Positions 35,011 through 43,414 of a DNA stretch of 64,000 nucleotides are shown piece by piece. The notes beneath the pieces were generated by a model. That model saw only the letters and a list, made by a program, of their open reading frames with translations, had not been told where the DNA came from and did not search any database. Location of the stretch: positions 763,280 to 827,279 of the forward strand of contig NZ_SLWQ01000001.1 of assembly GCF_004342425.1 (NCBI RefSeq). Direction: 5' to 3'. Each line of letters opens with the position of its first letter. Position 1 is the first letter of the stretch. Source of the stretch: Dokdonella fugitiva (GTDB lineage: Bacteria; Pseudomonadota; Gammaproteobacteria; Xanthomonadales; Rhodanobacteraceae). A program made the translations under genes and the position numbers.

Positions 35011-35028
35011 TGTCAAGCGTCCTTGACA
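35011..35028. promoter_or_regulatory. Operator palindrome 2 (TGTCAAG-N4-CTTGACA)
   Basis: The second perfect 7-4-7 palindrome, with a different 4-base spacer (CGTC against TACG). Its centre is 44 bases, about four helical turns, from the first, so two dimers could bind on one face of the DNA. Confidence 0.75.
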
Positions 35029-35151
35029 CGCGGCGCCGCGCTGGTTGCCGCACTCGCGCAAATTTCGCGCGCGATCGCGCGAATGCGACGCCTCGCGCCT
35101 ACGTGGATCCACGGATTGTCACGCTCTGCCGAAATGTGACGTGGTTCTCAG

Positions 35152-35168
35152 TTGGCACACCCCTTGCT
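35152..35168 (+). promoter_or_regulatory. Sigma-54 promoter of the chaperone-usher pilus operon
   Basis: TTGGCACACCCCTTGCT fits the sigma-54 consensus TTGGCAC-N5-TTGCW, with GG at 35154-35155 and GC at 35166-35167 exactly ten bases apart. It points to the pilin gene, with the transcript expected from about 35179 and a leader of ~95 bases. An inverted GTCAC/GTGAC pair at 35118-35140 lies just upstream. No sigma-54 activator gene is in the window. Confidence 0.75.
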
Positions 35169-35274
35169 TATACCCCTGCGCCTGCGCTTGTCGACGACCC
35201 CTGAACGGGTCGATTTCGCTCGATGCGGGTTTTCCGTCCGCGACTGGACATTCTTTCTGAAGGGGTACACGGTC

Positions 35275-35778
35275 ATGCTCTCCAACAAGGTTCGCATCCT
35301 CACGCTCGCGCTCGCGACCTGTTTCGCCGGTTCCGCGTTCGCCGCGACCGACAGCACCACGTTCAACGTCAAGCTCACGATCACCAGCACCTGCGACATC
35401 CACACCACCGCGGCGACCGACGTCAATTTCGGCACCGTCTCCTCGACCGCGGTCAACGTCGACGCCGACGGCGCGCTCAACATCAACTGCACGCCGCAGA
35501 CCGCCTACACGATCGCGCTCGACAACGGCCAGAACGGCGCCGACGTCAACACGCGCAAGATGAAGAACGGCTCCAACCTCGTGCCGTACCAGCTCTATCG
35601 CGCGACGACGCGCACCGCGGCGGACGTCTGGGGCAGCACGACGGGTGCCGGCGGCAACGTCTATTCCGGCAGCGGCACGGGCGCGACGCAGAACGTGCCG
35701 GTCTACGGCCGCGTGCCGAGCGCGAACTTCCCGGCGCTGAGCTATACCGACGTCGTCACCGCGACGGTCACGTACTGA
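35275..35778 (+). CDS. Spore coat U (SCPU) domain major pilin
   Basis: A 167-residue exported subunit. Signal peptide to AGSAFAATD, then one SCPU domain: KLTITSTCDIHTTAATDVNFG, two conserved cysteines, ...LNINCTPQTAYTIALDNGQN..., VPVYGRVPS and the end strand TDVVTATVTY. This matches CsuA/B-type pilins of archaic chaperone-usher pili, which polymerise by donor-strand exchange. GAAGGGG stands 10 bases before ATG 35275. It is the first gene of a four-gene operon with chaperone, usher and tip adhesin. Confidence 0.92.
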   Translation: MLSNKVRILTLALATCFAGSAFAATDSTTFNVKLTITSTCDIHTTAATDVNFGTVSSTAVNVDADGALNINCTPQTAYTIALDNGQNGADVNTRKMKNGSNLVPYQLYRATTRTAADVWGSTTGAGGNVYSGSGTGATQNVPVYGRVPSANFPALSYTDVVTATVTY

Positions 35779-35782
35779 GGCG

Positions 35783-36550
35783 ATGCCGATGCGCGGGCGA
35801 ATGAACCACGGCACGGCGCTGCTCGCGTCCTCGCTGCTTTCGCTCGCGCTCGCCGGCGCGGCCGGGGCCACGGGCCTGCAGGTCGCACCGACGACGCTCA
35901 ACCTCGGGCCGGCGCAGAACGCCGACGGCCTCTGGCTCACCAATACGAGCGCCGAAGCGCTGCACGCGCAGGCTCGCGTGTACGAATGGACGCAAAGCGG
36001 CGGCGAGGACCACCTCGAGCCGTCGCGCGCGCTCGCGATCAGCCCGCCGATGCTGCAGCTCGCCCCGGGCGCGCGCCAGCTCGTGCGCGTGATCCGCGTC
36101 GGCGCGCCGCCGGCGCGCGCGGAGGCGGCGTACCGCATCATCGTCGATGAACTGCCGGTCGACGAACCCGCGGCGGACGCGAAAGCGCCGCCGCCGGCGA
36201 GCGCAGCCACCCAGCTCAAGTTCGTGCTGCGCTACTCGATCCCGGTGTTCGTCACGGCCGAGGGCCAGTCCGGCCCCGACCTGCATGGGACGCTGGTCGA
36301 GCGCGACGGCGAAACCGCGCTCGAACTGCGCAACGACGGTGGCACGCATGCGCAGCTCGGCAACCTCGCCCTCGAGTCGCGGGGCCGGCGCAGCGAACTC
36401 GTGCCCGGCCTGGTCGGCTACGTGCTGCCCGGCAGCACGATGCGCTGGCCGGTGAAGATCCCGGCCGGCACGCAGGACGCGCAGTTGCAATCCCGGATCA
36501 ACGGCGATGCAGTCGAACGCGTTGTGGCGGCGATCGGCGCGCGCCCGTAG
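35783..36550 (+). CDS. Periplasmic pilus chaperone (PapD/CsuC type)
   Basis: A 255-residue chaperone with signal peptide (LLASSLLSLALAGAAGATG). The first immunoglobulin domain has LQVAPTTLNLGPAQNADGLWLTN, the RVIRVG strand and a subunit-binding LRYSIPVFV at ~145; the second domain follows. It carries pilins from the Sec exit to the usher. The gene begins 4 bases after the pilin stop and overlaps the usher by 44 bases, indicating one transcript. Confidence 0.92.
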   Translation: MPMRGRMNHGTALLASSLLSLALAGAAGATGLQVAPTTLNLGPAQNADGLWLTNTSAEALHAQARVYEWTQSGGEDHLEPSRALAISPPMLQLAPGARQLVRVIRVGAPPARAEAAYRIIVDELPVDEPAADAKAPPPASAATQLKFVLRYSIPVFVTAEGQSGPDLHGTLVERDGETALELRNDGGTHAQLGNLALESRGRRSELVPGLVGYVLPGSTMRWPVKIPAGTQDAQLQSRINGDAVERVVAAIGARP

Positions 36551-38900
36551 GGTGCTGGCGCGCTGCCTCGCCGCGGTCGCCCTCGCCCTGGCTTCCGCGC
36601 ACGGCCACGCACAGGCGACGGACGGCGGCCTCATCGCCGACGACGAGGCGTGGGTGCGCGGCACGAGCCTCTACCTCGACGTCACCCTCAACCGCGTCGC
36701 GACCGGCCACATCGCGCATTTCGACCAGCGTGACGGGGCACTGTGGGTGCGCGCGTCCACCCTGCGCGCGCTCGGCTTCGTGATCGAACCCGGTGCCAGC
36801 GATCCGATGCCGCTGGCCGCGCTCGGCGACGTGGTCGTCGACTTCGACGCGGAGCGCCAACACCTTTCGCTCACCGCGCCACTCGCGCGGCTCGCGCTCG
36901 CGACGCAGACGCTCAATGCGGGATCGGCCGAGACGCCGCGCGCGACGAGTTCGCCCGGCGCGGTGCTCGGCTACGACCTGTACGCGACCGCGGGCGAGGG
37001 CACGCGCTCGCTCGCCGCGACCGCCGACCTGCGCGCGTTCGCCGACCGCGCCGGCGTGTTCGAGACGACCGCGATCATGCGCGGCGCGCGCGCCGACGGC
37101 GGCGGTTGGCGTGGCGACTCGGCGCGCCTGGATTCGAACTGGCAGCTCGCCTTCCCCGATTCGATGCTGCGCCTGCGCGTCGGCGACACCGTCACGGACG
37201 CGCTCGACTGGACGCGCGCCACGCGCCTCGGCGGCGTCTCGATCGGCACCGACTTCGGCCTGCAGCCGTACCGCGTGACGACGCCGCTGCCGGCCTTCTT
37301 CGGCTCGGCGACGCTGCCGTCCGCGGTCGACCTCTACGTCGACGGCGTGCGCCAGTACAGCGGCCAGGTCGCGCCCGGGCCGTTCCAGCTCAACACGATG
37401 CCGGTCGTCAACGGTGCCGGCAGCGCGCAGCTCGTTGTCACCGATGCACTCGGCCGCGCGAGCACGATCGACCTCTCGCTCTACGCGAGCCGGCAACTGC
37501 TCGCGCGCGGCCTGGCCGACTGGTCGGTCGACCTCGGCTGGGTGCGGCGCAACTACGGCATCACCTCGTTCGACTACGGCCGCGACCTGCTCGGCATCGG
37601 CAGCCTGCGCTATGGCGTCAGCGACCGCTTCACGCTCGAAGCGCACGCCGAGCACGCGCCCGGCCTCGCGCTCGGCGGCGTCGGCGGCGTCTGGCTGCTC
37701 GGCAGCCGCGGCGGCGTGCTCAGCGCCTCGCTCGCGCGCAGCCAGGCGCACGGCGACGGCGCCGGCCAGGTCTCGGTCGGTTACAACTGGGCCGACCGCC
37801 GCTTCGCGTTTTCCGTCGACAGCACGCGTGCGCAGAAGGGTTTCCGCGATGCCGCCTCGGCGTACGGCACGGCGCCGCCGCGCGCGACCGATCGCGCGAC
37901 GTTCAGCGTAGCGACGGAGCACGCGGGCTCGCTCGGCCTCAACTACCTGCGCCAGGCCTACGAGGGCGAGCCCACCGCACGCTACGCCGGACTGTTCTGG
38001 TCCGACACGTTCGGCGGCACACTCTCGCTCAACATCGGTTTCAACCAGAACCTCGAGCACACGAGCGACCGCAGCGTGTTCGCCAACGTGACCTGGAGCC
38101 TCCCCAGCCGCCGCAGCGTGAGTGCCAGCGCGCAGCACCGGCGCGACAGCGACAACCTCGCCGTGCAGGCGAGCCAACCCGTTCCCGGCGACGGCGGTTT
38201 CGGCTGGCGCGTGCTCGCCCAGGGCGGCGACGGCGGCAACCATGGCGGCGCCGCGGAGGCGAGCTGGCTCGGCAACCGCGGCGCGGCGAGCATCGGCGTC
38301 AGCGCGCTCGGCGACAGCCACTACGGCTACGGCGACGCGAGCGGGGCATTCGCGTTCATCGGCGGCCATGCGTTCGCCTCGCGCGCGATCGACGACGCGT
38401 TCGCGGTGGTCTCGACCGACGGCATCGCCGGCGTGCCCGTGCAACTCGAGAACCGCACGATCGGCCACACCGACGAGGATGGCCTGCTGCTCGTCGCCAG
38501 GCTCAACGCCTACCAGCACAACCGCCTCTCGATCGACCCGATGCAGCTGCCGGCGAACATGCAGGTCGAGCGCGTCAGCGCCGATGCGACGCCGGGCGAC
38601 CGCGCCGGCACCTTCGTGCGCTTCGGCATGAAGCAGTCGCGCGCGGCGCAGGTCGCGCTCGTCGACGCGAAGGGCACGCCGCTCGCGATCGGCAGCCGCG
38701 TGCGCATCGAAGGCCGCGACGGTGACGCCGCGCTGGTCGGCTTCGACGGCGTCGTCTACCTGGAAGGGCTCGAACGGAGCCAGCGCGCACGCGTGGACGG
38801 CCCGGCCGGCGCCTGCAGCGTGCGCATCGACGTGCCCGACTCGAAGGACGTGATCGCGCAGCTCGGCCCGCTGCGCTGCGTCGAGGAGAAACCAAGATGA
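36507..38900 (+). CDS. Outer-membrane pilus usher (CsuD type)
   Basis: A 797-residue usher with signal peptide (LARCLAAVALALASAHGHAQ). The N-terminal chaperone-binding domain (LYLDVTLNRVATGHIAHFDQ) is followed by the beta-barrel (LGYDLYATAGEGTRSLA onward), the plug region (PSAVDLYVDGVRQYSGQVAPGPF), and the C-terminal SCPU-usher domain (DGIAGVPVQLENRTIGHTDEDGLLLV). The length is normal for archaic ushers. The ATG lies inside the chaperone gene and the stop overlaps the tip gene as ATGA. Confidence 0.93.
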   Translation: MQSNALWRRSARARRVLARCLAAVALALASAHGHAQATDGGLIADDEAWVRGTSLYLDVTLNRVATGHIAHFDQRDGALWVRASTLRALGFVIEPGASDPMPLAALGDVVVDFDAERQHLSLTAPLARLALATQTLNAGSAETPRATSSPGAVLGYDLYATAGEGTRSLAATADLRAFADRAGVFETTAIMRGARADGGGWRGDSARLDSNWQLAFPDSMLRLRVGDTVTDALDWTRATRLGGVSIGTDFGLQPYRVTTPLPAFFGSATLPSAVDLYVDGVRQYSGQVAPGPFQLNTMPVVNGAGSAQLVVTDALGRASTIDLSLYASRQLLARGLADWSVDLGWVRRNYGITSFDYGRDLLGIGSLRYGVSDRFTLEAHAEHAPGLALGGVGGVWLLGSRGGVLSASLARSQAHGDGAGQVSVGYNWADRRFAFSVDSTRAQKGFRDAASAYGTAPPRATDRATFSVATEHAGSLGLNYLRQAYEGEPTARYAGLFWSDTFGGTLSLNIGFNQNLEHTSDRSVFANVTWSLPSRRSVSASAQHRRDSDNLAVQASQPVPGDGGFGWRVLAQGGDGGNHGGAAEASWLGNRGAASIGVSALGDSHYGYGDASGAFAFIGGHAFASRAIDDAFAVVSTDGIAGVPVQLENRTIGHTDEDGLLLVARLNAYQHNRLSIDPMQLPANMQVERVSADATPGDRAGTFVRFGMKQSRAAQVALVDAKGTPLAIGSRVRIEGRDGDAALVGFDGVVYLEGLERSQRARVDGPAGACSVRIDVPDSKDVIAQLGPLRCVEEKPR

Positions 38901-39883
38901 CCCGCATCCGCGCACGCATGGCCGTGCTGCTGTCGTGCCTCTCCGCCGCGCACGGCGCGTCGGCGGCGACGAGCTGCAGCGTCACCTCGATGACCGACCT
39001 CGCGTTCGGCAACGTCGACCCGACCGGCACCCTGGTCGACACCACGGCGACGCTCAACTACCGCTGCACGTTCACCGGGATCCTCAGCGGCTCGTCGGTG
39101 ACGCTGTGCTTCAACATCGGTCCGGGCTCGGGCGGCACCGGCTACACGCCGCGCACGATGAAGGCCGGCAGCGAGTCGATGAACTTCCAGATCTACAGCG
39201 ATGCGGCGCGCAACGTCGTCTGGGGCTCGTCCACCGCGCCCGGCCTGCCCGCGGTGACCACGCACATGCAGTTGAGCACGGTCCTCGGCACGACCACCCA
39301 GAACGGCAGCCTCACGCTTTATGGGCGCGTGCCGGCCGGGCAGACCAGCCTCGCCGCCGGCGCGTACTCGAGCCTGTTCACCGGCAACGGCGCGCAGATG
39401 ACCTACAACGCGAGCGAGGGATTCCTCGGGCCACCGGCGTACCCGGCGACGTGTACCGGCGACGGCAGCGACAACTTCGATTTCCAGGCGAGGGCGAGCG
39501 TCGCCTCGCTTTGCCGGATCGGCACGGCCAGCGACATGAACTTCGGTTCGGCGCCGAGCAACTTCGGCGCGAACATCGACCAGCAATCGACGATCACGAT
39601 GACCTGCACGCGCAACACCGCGTGGCAGGTGGGCCTCGACAACGGCCAGAACGCGCTCGGCACGACCCGCCGCATGGCCGGCGGCGCCGGCCGCGTCGCC
39701 TACGAGCTCTACCGCAACAGCGCGCGCACCCAGCGCTGGGGCACGACCCTCAATACCGACACGCTGACCGGTAGCGGAACCGGCCTCGCGCAGGCGCTCA
39801 CCGTGTACGGGCGCGTCGCCCCGCAGGCACCGATGCCGGCCGGCGCCTACAGCGACAAGATCACGGTTACCGTGACCTACTGA
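38897..39883 (+). CDS. Two-domain SCPU tip adhesin (CsuE-like)
   Basis: A 328-residue exported subunit: signal peptide to HGASAATS, then two SCPU domains, each starting with a cysteine-bearing strand (SCSVTSMTDLAFGNVD; SLCRIGTASDMNFGSAP) and ending in an SCPU closing strand, the last being YSDKITVTVTY like the major pilin. Two-domain subunits cap Csu pili and bind surfaces. Its ATG overlaps the usher stop. It ends three bases before a convergent reductase gene, so the operon closes here. Confidence 0.9.
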   Translation: MTRIRARMAVLLSCLSAAHGASAATSCSVTSMTDLAFGNVDPTGTLVDTTATLNYRCTFTGILSGSSVTLCFNIGPGSGGTGYTPRTMKAGSESMNFQIYSDAARNVVWGSSTAPGLPAVTTHMQLSTVLGTTTQNGSLTLYGRVPAGQTSLAAGAYSSLFTGNGAQMTYNASEGFLGPPAYPATCTGDGSDNFDFQARASVASLCRIGTASDMNFGSAPSNFGANIDQQSTITMTCTRNTAWQVGLDNGQNALGTTRRMAGGAGRVAYELYRNSARTQRWGTTLNTDTLTGSGTGLAQALTVYGRVAPQAPMPAGAYSDKITVTVTY

Positions 39884-39886
39884 CGG

Positions 39887-40630
39887 TCAGCGCGAGGAGA
39901 CGTATTTCTCGCGGCGGATGTGCGGTACCGGCAGGCCCGCTTCCTTGAGCATCGCGAACGCCTCGTCGACCATGTTCGGGTTGCCGCACAGGTAGGCGAT
40001 ATCGGTCGCCGCGTTCGGGCCGAGCTCGCCGAGCGCGACCTGCGCGCGGCCGTGGCGGTCGTGCGGGCGCGGCACCGCGCGCGGCGTGCGGCTCAGGCAC
40101 GGATGGAACGTGAAGCCGGGCACTTCGCGCGCGAAGGCCTCGAACTCCTCGCCGTAGAGCAGCTCGCCCTCGTTGCGCGCGCCGTAGACGAGCGCGAACG
40201 TGCAACCGCGCGACTGCGTGAGCGTGCGGATCTGCGGCAACATCGCGCGATACGGCGTGACGCCGGTGCCGGTGGCGACGAGCAGGTAGCGCGCGTTGGT
40301 GTCGCCGTCCATGAGGCAGAAGCGCCCGTACGGACCGCTCGCCTCGATCGTGCCGCCCTCGTCGAGCGTCGACAGCAGTTCGGTCGCGGCACCGCCCTCG
40401 ACATACGACACGGCGATTTCGATGCGCTGCACCGGTCCCTTGCCGTCGCCGACCGTCGCGACCGAATAGCTGCGCTTGGTCGGCTTGCCGTCGGCGTAGT
40501 GGAAGTGGATCTGCAGGAACTGGCCCGGCACGAAAGCGAACGGCGCCCCGTCCTCGCGCTCGAACGCGAGGTGGCGGACGGTGGGGGCGAGCATGTGGCT
40601 CGCGGCGAGGCGGAGCTTGAAATGTTCCAT
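39887..40630 (-). CDS. Ferredoxin--NADP+ reductase family protein
   Basis: A 247-residue flavoprotein. The FAD site is KRSYSVATVG, the pyrophosphate side GPYGRFCLM, and the NAD(P) domain has LLVATGTGVTPYRAMLP, GARNEGELLYGEEF and the C-terminal YLCGNPNMVDEAFAML. It likely shuttles electrons between NADPH and ferredoxin or flavodoxin. The start at 40630 gives the normal length; the ribosome site is weak. It is divergent from yadG. Confidence 0.88.
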   Translation of the reverse strand: MEHFKLRLAASHMLAPTVRHLAFEREDGAPFAFVPGQFLQIHFHYADGKPTKRSYSVATVGDGKGPVQRIEIAVSYVEGGAATELLSTLDEGGTIEASGPYGRFCLMDGDTNARYLLVATGTGVTPYRAMLPQIRTLTQSRGCTFALVYGARNEGELLYGEEFEAFAREVPGFTFHPCLSRTPRAVPRPHDRHGRAQVALGELGPNAATDIAYLCGNPNMVDEAFAMLKEAGLPVPHIRREKYVSSR

Positions 40631-40664
40631 CGAGACCGAACGTAGGACGCGCAAAACGGCCCGC

Positions 40665-40670
40665 TATACT
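40665..40670 (+). promoter_or_regulatory. Candidate -10 box (TATACT) of yadGH
   Basis: CGCTATACTACC lies 47 bases before the yadG start, in the 87-base divergent gap. TAGGAC at 40643-40648, 16 bases upstream, is a poor -35 candidate. Confidence 0.5.
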
Positions 40671-40717
40671 ACCAGCAGCCGCCGAGCGACCCCGTCCCGG
40701 CCCCTCCCCAAGGCTCC

Positions 40718-41661
<944 letters not shown>

Positions 41662-41665
<4 letters not shown>

Positions 41666-42438
41666 GCGCCAACGCCAACCTCGTCGCCTTCGGCACGATC
41701 ACCCGCCGCGAGGTCGTGCGCATCCTGCGCATCTGGATGCAGACACTGCTGCCTTCGGCGATCACGATGACGCTCTATTTCGTCATCTTCGGGCGCATGG
41801 TCGGCAGCCGCATCGGCGAGGTCGCCGACGGCGTGCAGTACATCGACTACATCGTGCCCGGCCTCATCATGATGGCGGTGATCACCAACAGCTACGGCAA
41901 CATCTCCTCGTCGTTCTTCGGTTCCAAGTTCGGCCGCTACGTCGAGGAAATGCTCGCTTCGCCGATGCCGAGCTGGGTCGTGCTCGCCGGCTACGTCACC
42001 GGCGCGGTGCTGCGCGGGCTGATGGTCGCGCTGATCGTGCTCGCGATCTCGCTGTTCTTCACGCGCATCCACCTCTACCACCCGTGGATCACGCTCTCGA
42101 CCGTGCTGCTCACCGCGGTCGTGTTCTCGCTCGCCGGCTTCGTCAACGCGGTCTACGCGAAGAAGTTCGACGACATCGCGCTGGTGCCGACCTTCGTGCT
42201 CACCCCGCTGACCTACCTCGGCGGCGTGTTCTATTCGGTCAACCAGCTCGGCACGCCATGGCGCGAGATCAGCCATGCGAACCCGATCCTCTACATGGTC
42301 AATGCGTTCCGCTACGGGCTGCTCGGCATCAGCGACATCCCGATGTGGACCGCCTACGCGGTCATGCTCGCGTTCGCGGTCGTGCTCGCGGCCATCGCGC
42401 TGACGCTGCTGCGGCGCGGTGTCGGGTTGCGGAGCTGA
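41662..42438 (+). CDS. yadH: ABC-2 type permease YadH
   Basis: A 258-residue inner-membrane permease with six hydrophobic helices. GLIMMAVITNSYGNISSSFF, EEMLASPMPSWVVLAGYV and LTYLGGVFYSVNQLGTPW are the family's conserved stretches. It forms the membrane half of the YadGH exporter with the ATPase encoded immediately upstream. Confidence 0.93.
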
Positions 42439-42631
42439 GGGGTCGCCGGCGGCACGCGCTGCGCGCGTACCGCCCTGCAGAGCATCGAGACATCCGCCGC
42501 CTGGGCCTTCGGCCCTCTCCTTCGTCCACCCCCGCGAACGCTGCGTCGCCGCCGCGCCGACTGGTGCGCGCACGACGCCGGCCCTACCTTGTTCGCCAGC
42601 GGTGCCCGCTGCGGGCACGAAGGACACGACG

Positions 42632-43330
42632 ATGATCGAACGCAGGCCGTTCAACCAGCTCGGCGGGGCCGACCACGGCTGGCTCAAGGCGAAGCACCAC
42701 TTCTCGTTCGCCGGCTACCACGACCCCTCGCGCATGGCGTGGGGCAACCTTCGCGTGTGGAACGACGACGAGATCGCCGCGCAGACCGGCTTCCCGCCGC
42801 ATCCGCACGCGGACATGGAAATCATCACCTACGTGCGCGACGGCGCGATCACGCATCGTGACAGCCTCGGCAACCAGGGCCGCACGGTGGCCGGCGACGT
42901 GCAGGTCATGAGCGCGGGTAGCGGCATCCAGCATGCCGAGTACAACCTCGAGCACGAGACCACGCGCATCTTCCAGATCTGGATCCTGCCCACGCGCCGC
43001 GGCGGCGAGCCATCGTGGGGCGCGCGGCCGTTCCCGAAGGGCGATCGTTCCGGCCGCTTCGTCGCGCTCGCCAGCGGCATCGCCGGCGACGGCGACGCCT
43101 TGCCGATCCGCACCGACGCGCGCGTGCTCGGCGCGACGCTCAGGGCCGGTGAATCGGTGCGCTACGAACTCGGCGCCGGCCGCCACGCCTATCTCGTGCC
43201 TGCCGCCGGCCGCATCGAGGTCGACGGCGTGCGCATCGATGCGCGTGATGGTGCGGCGATCCGCGACATCGATGCGTTCAGCGTGACCGCGCTCGACGAC
43301 GCCGAGGTCGTGCTCGTCGACAGCGCCTGA
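42632..43330 (+). CDS. Pirin family protein
   Basis: A 232-residue bicupin. The N-terminal metal site is formed by H-P-H in FPPHPHADMEIITYVRDGAITHRDSLG, plus the QHAE in GSGIQHAEYN. Bacterial pirins include quercetin dioxygenases and redox-linked regulators; which applies here is not clear. AAGGA stands upstream of ATG 42632. It is monocistronic. Confidence 0.9.
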   Translation: MIERRPFNQLGGADHGWLKAKHHFSFAGYHDPSRMAWGNLRVWNDDEIAAQTGFPPHPHADMEIITYVRDGAITHRDSLGNQGRTVAGDVQVMSAGSGIQHAEYNLEHETTRIFQIWILPTRRGGEPSWGARPFPKGDRSGRFVALASGIAGDGDALPIRTDARVLGATLRAGESVRYELGAGRHAYLVPAAGRIEVDGVRIDARDGAAIRDIDAFSVTALDDAEVVLVDSA

Positions 43331-43373
43331 ACAGCGCCGCCGTGCCGCGGTGTCCTCGCTGTCGCCGGTCGCC

Positions 43374-43379
43374 TATCAT
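43374..43379 (+). promoter_or_regulatory. Candidate -10 box (TATCAT) of the delta-60 repeat gene
   Basis: TATCAT would start the transcript near 43386. That makes the in-frame GTG at 43385 unusable and supports the ATG at 43415 as the start. Confidence 0.45.
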
Positions 43380-43414
43380 GCGCGGTGACCATCGGCGACG
43401 GACGAGGGCGCGGC

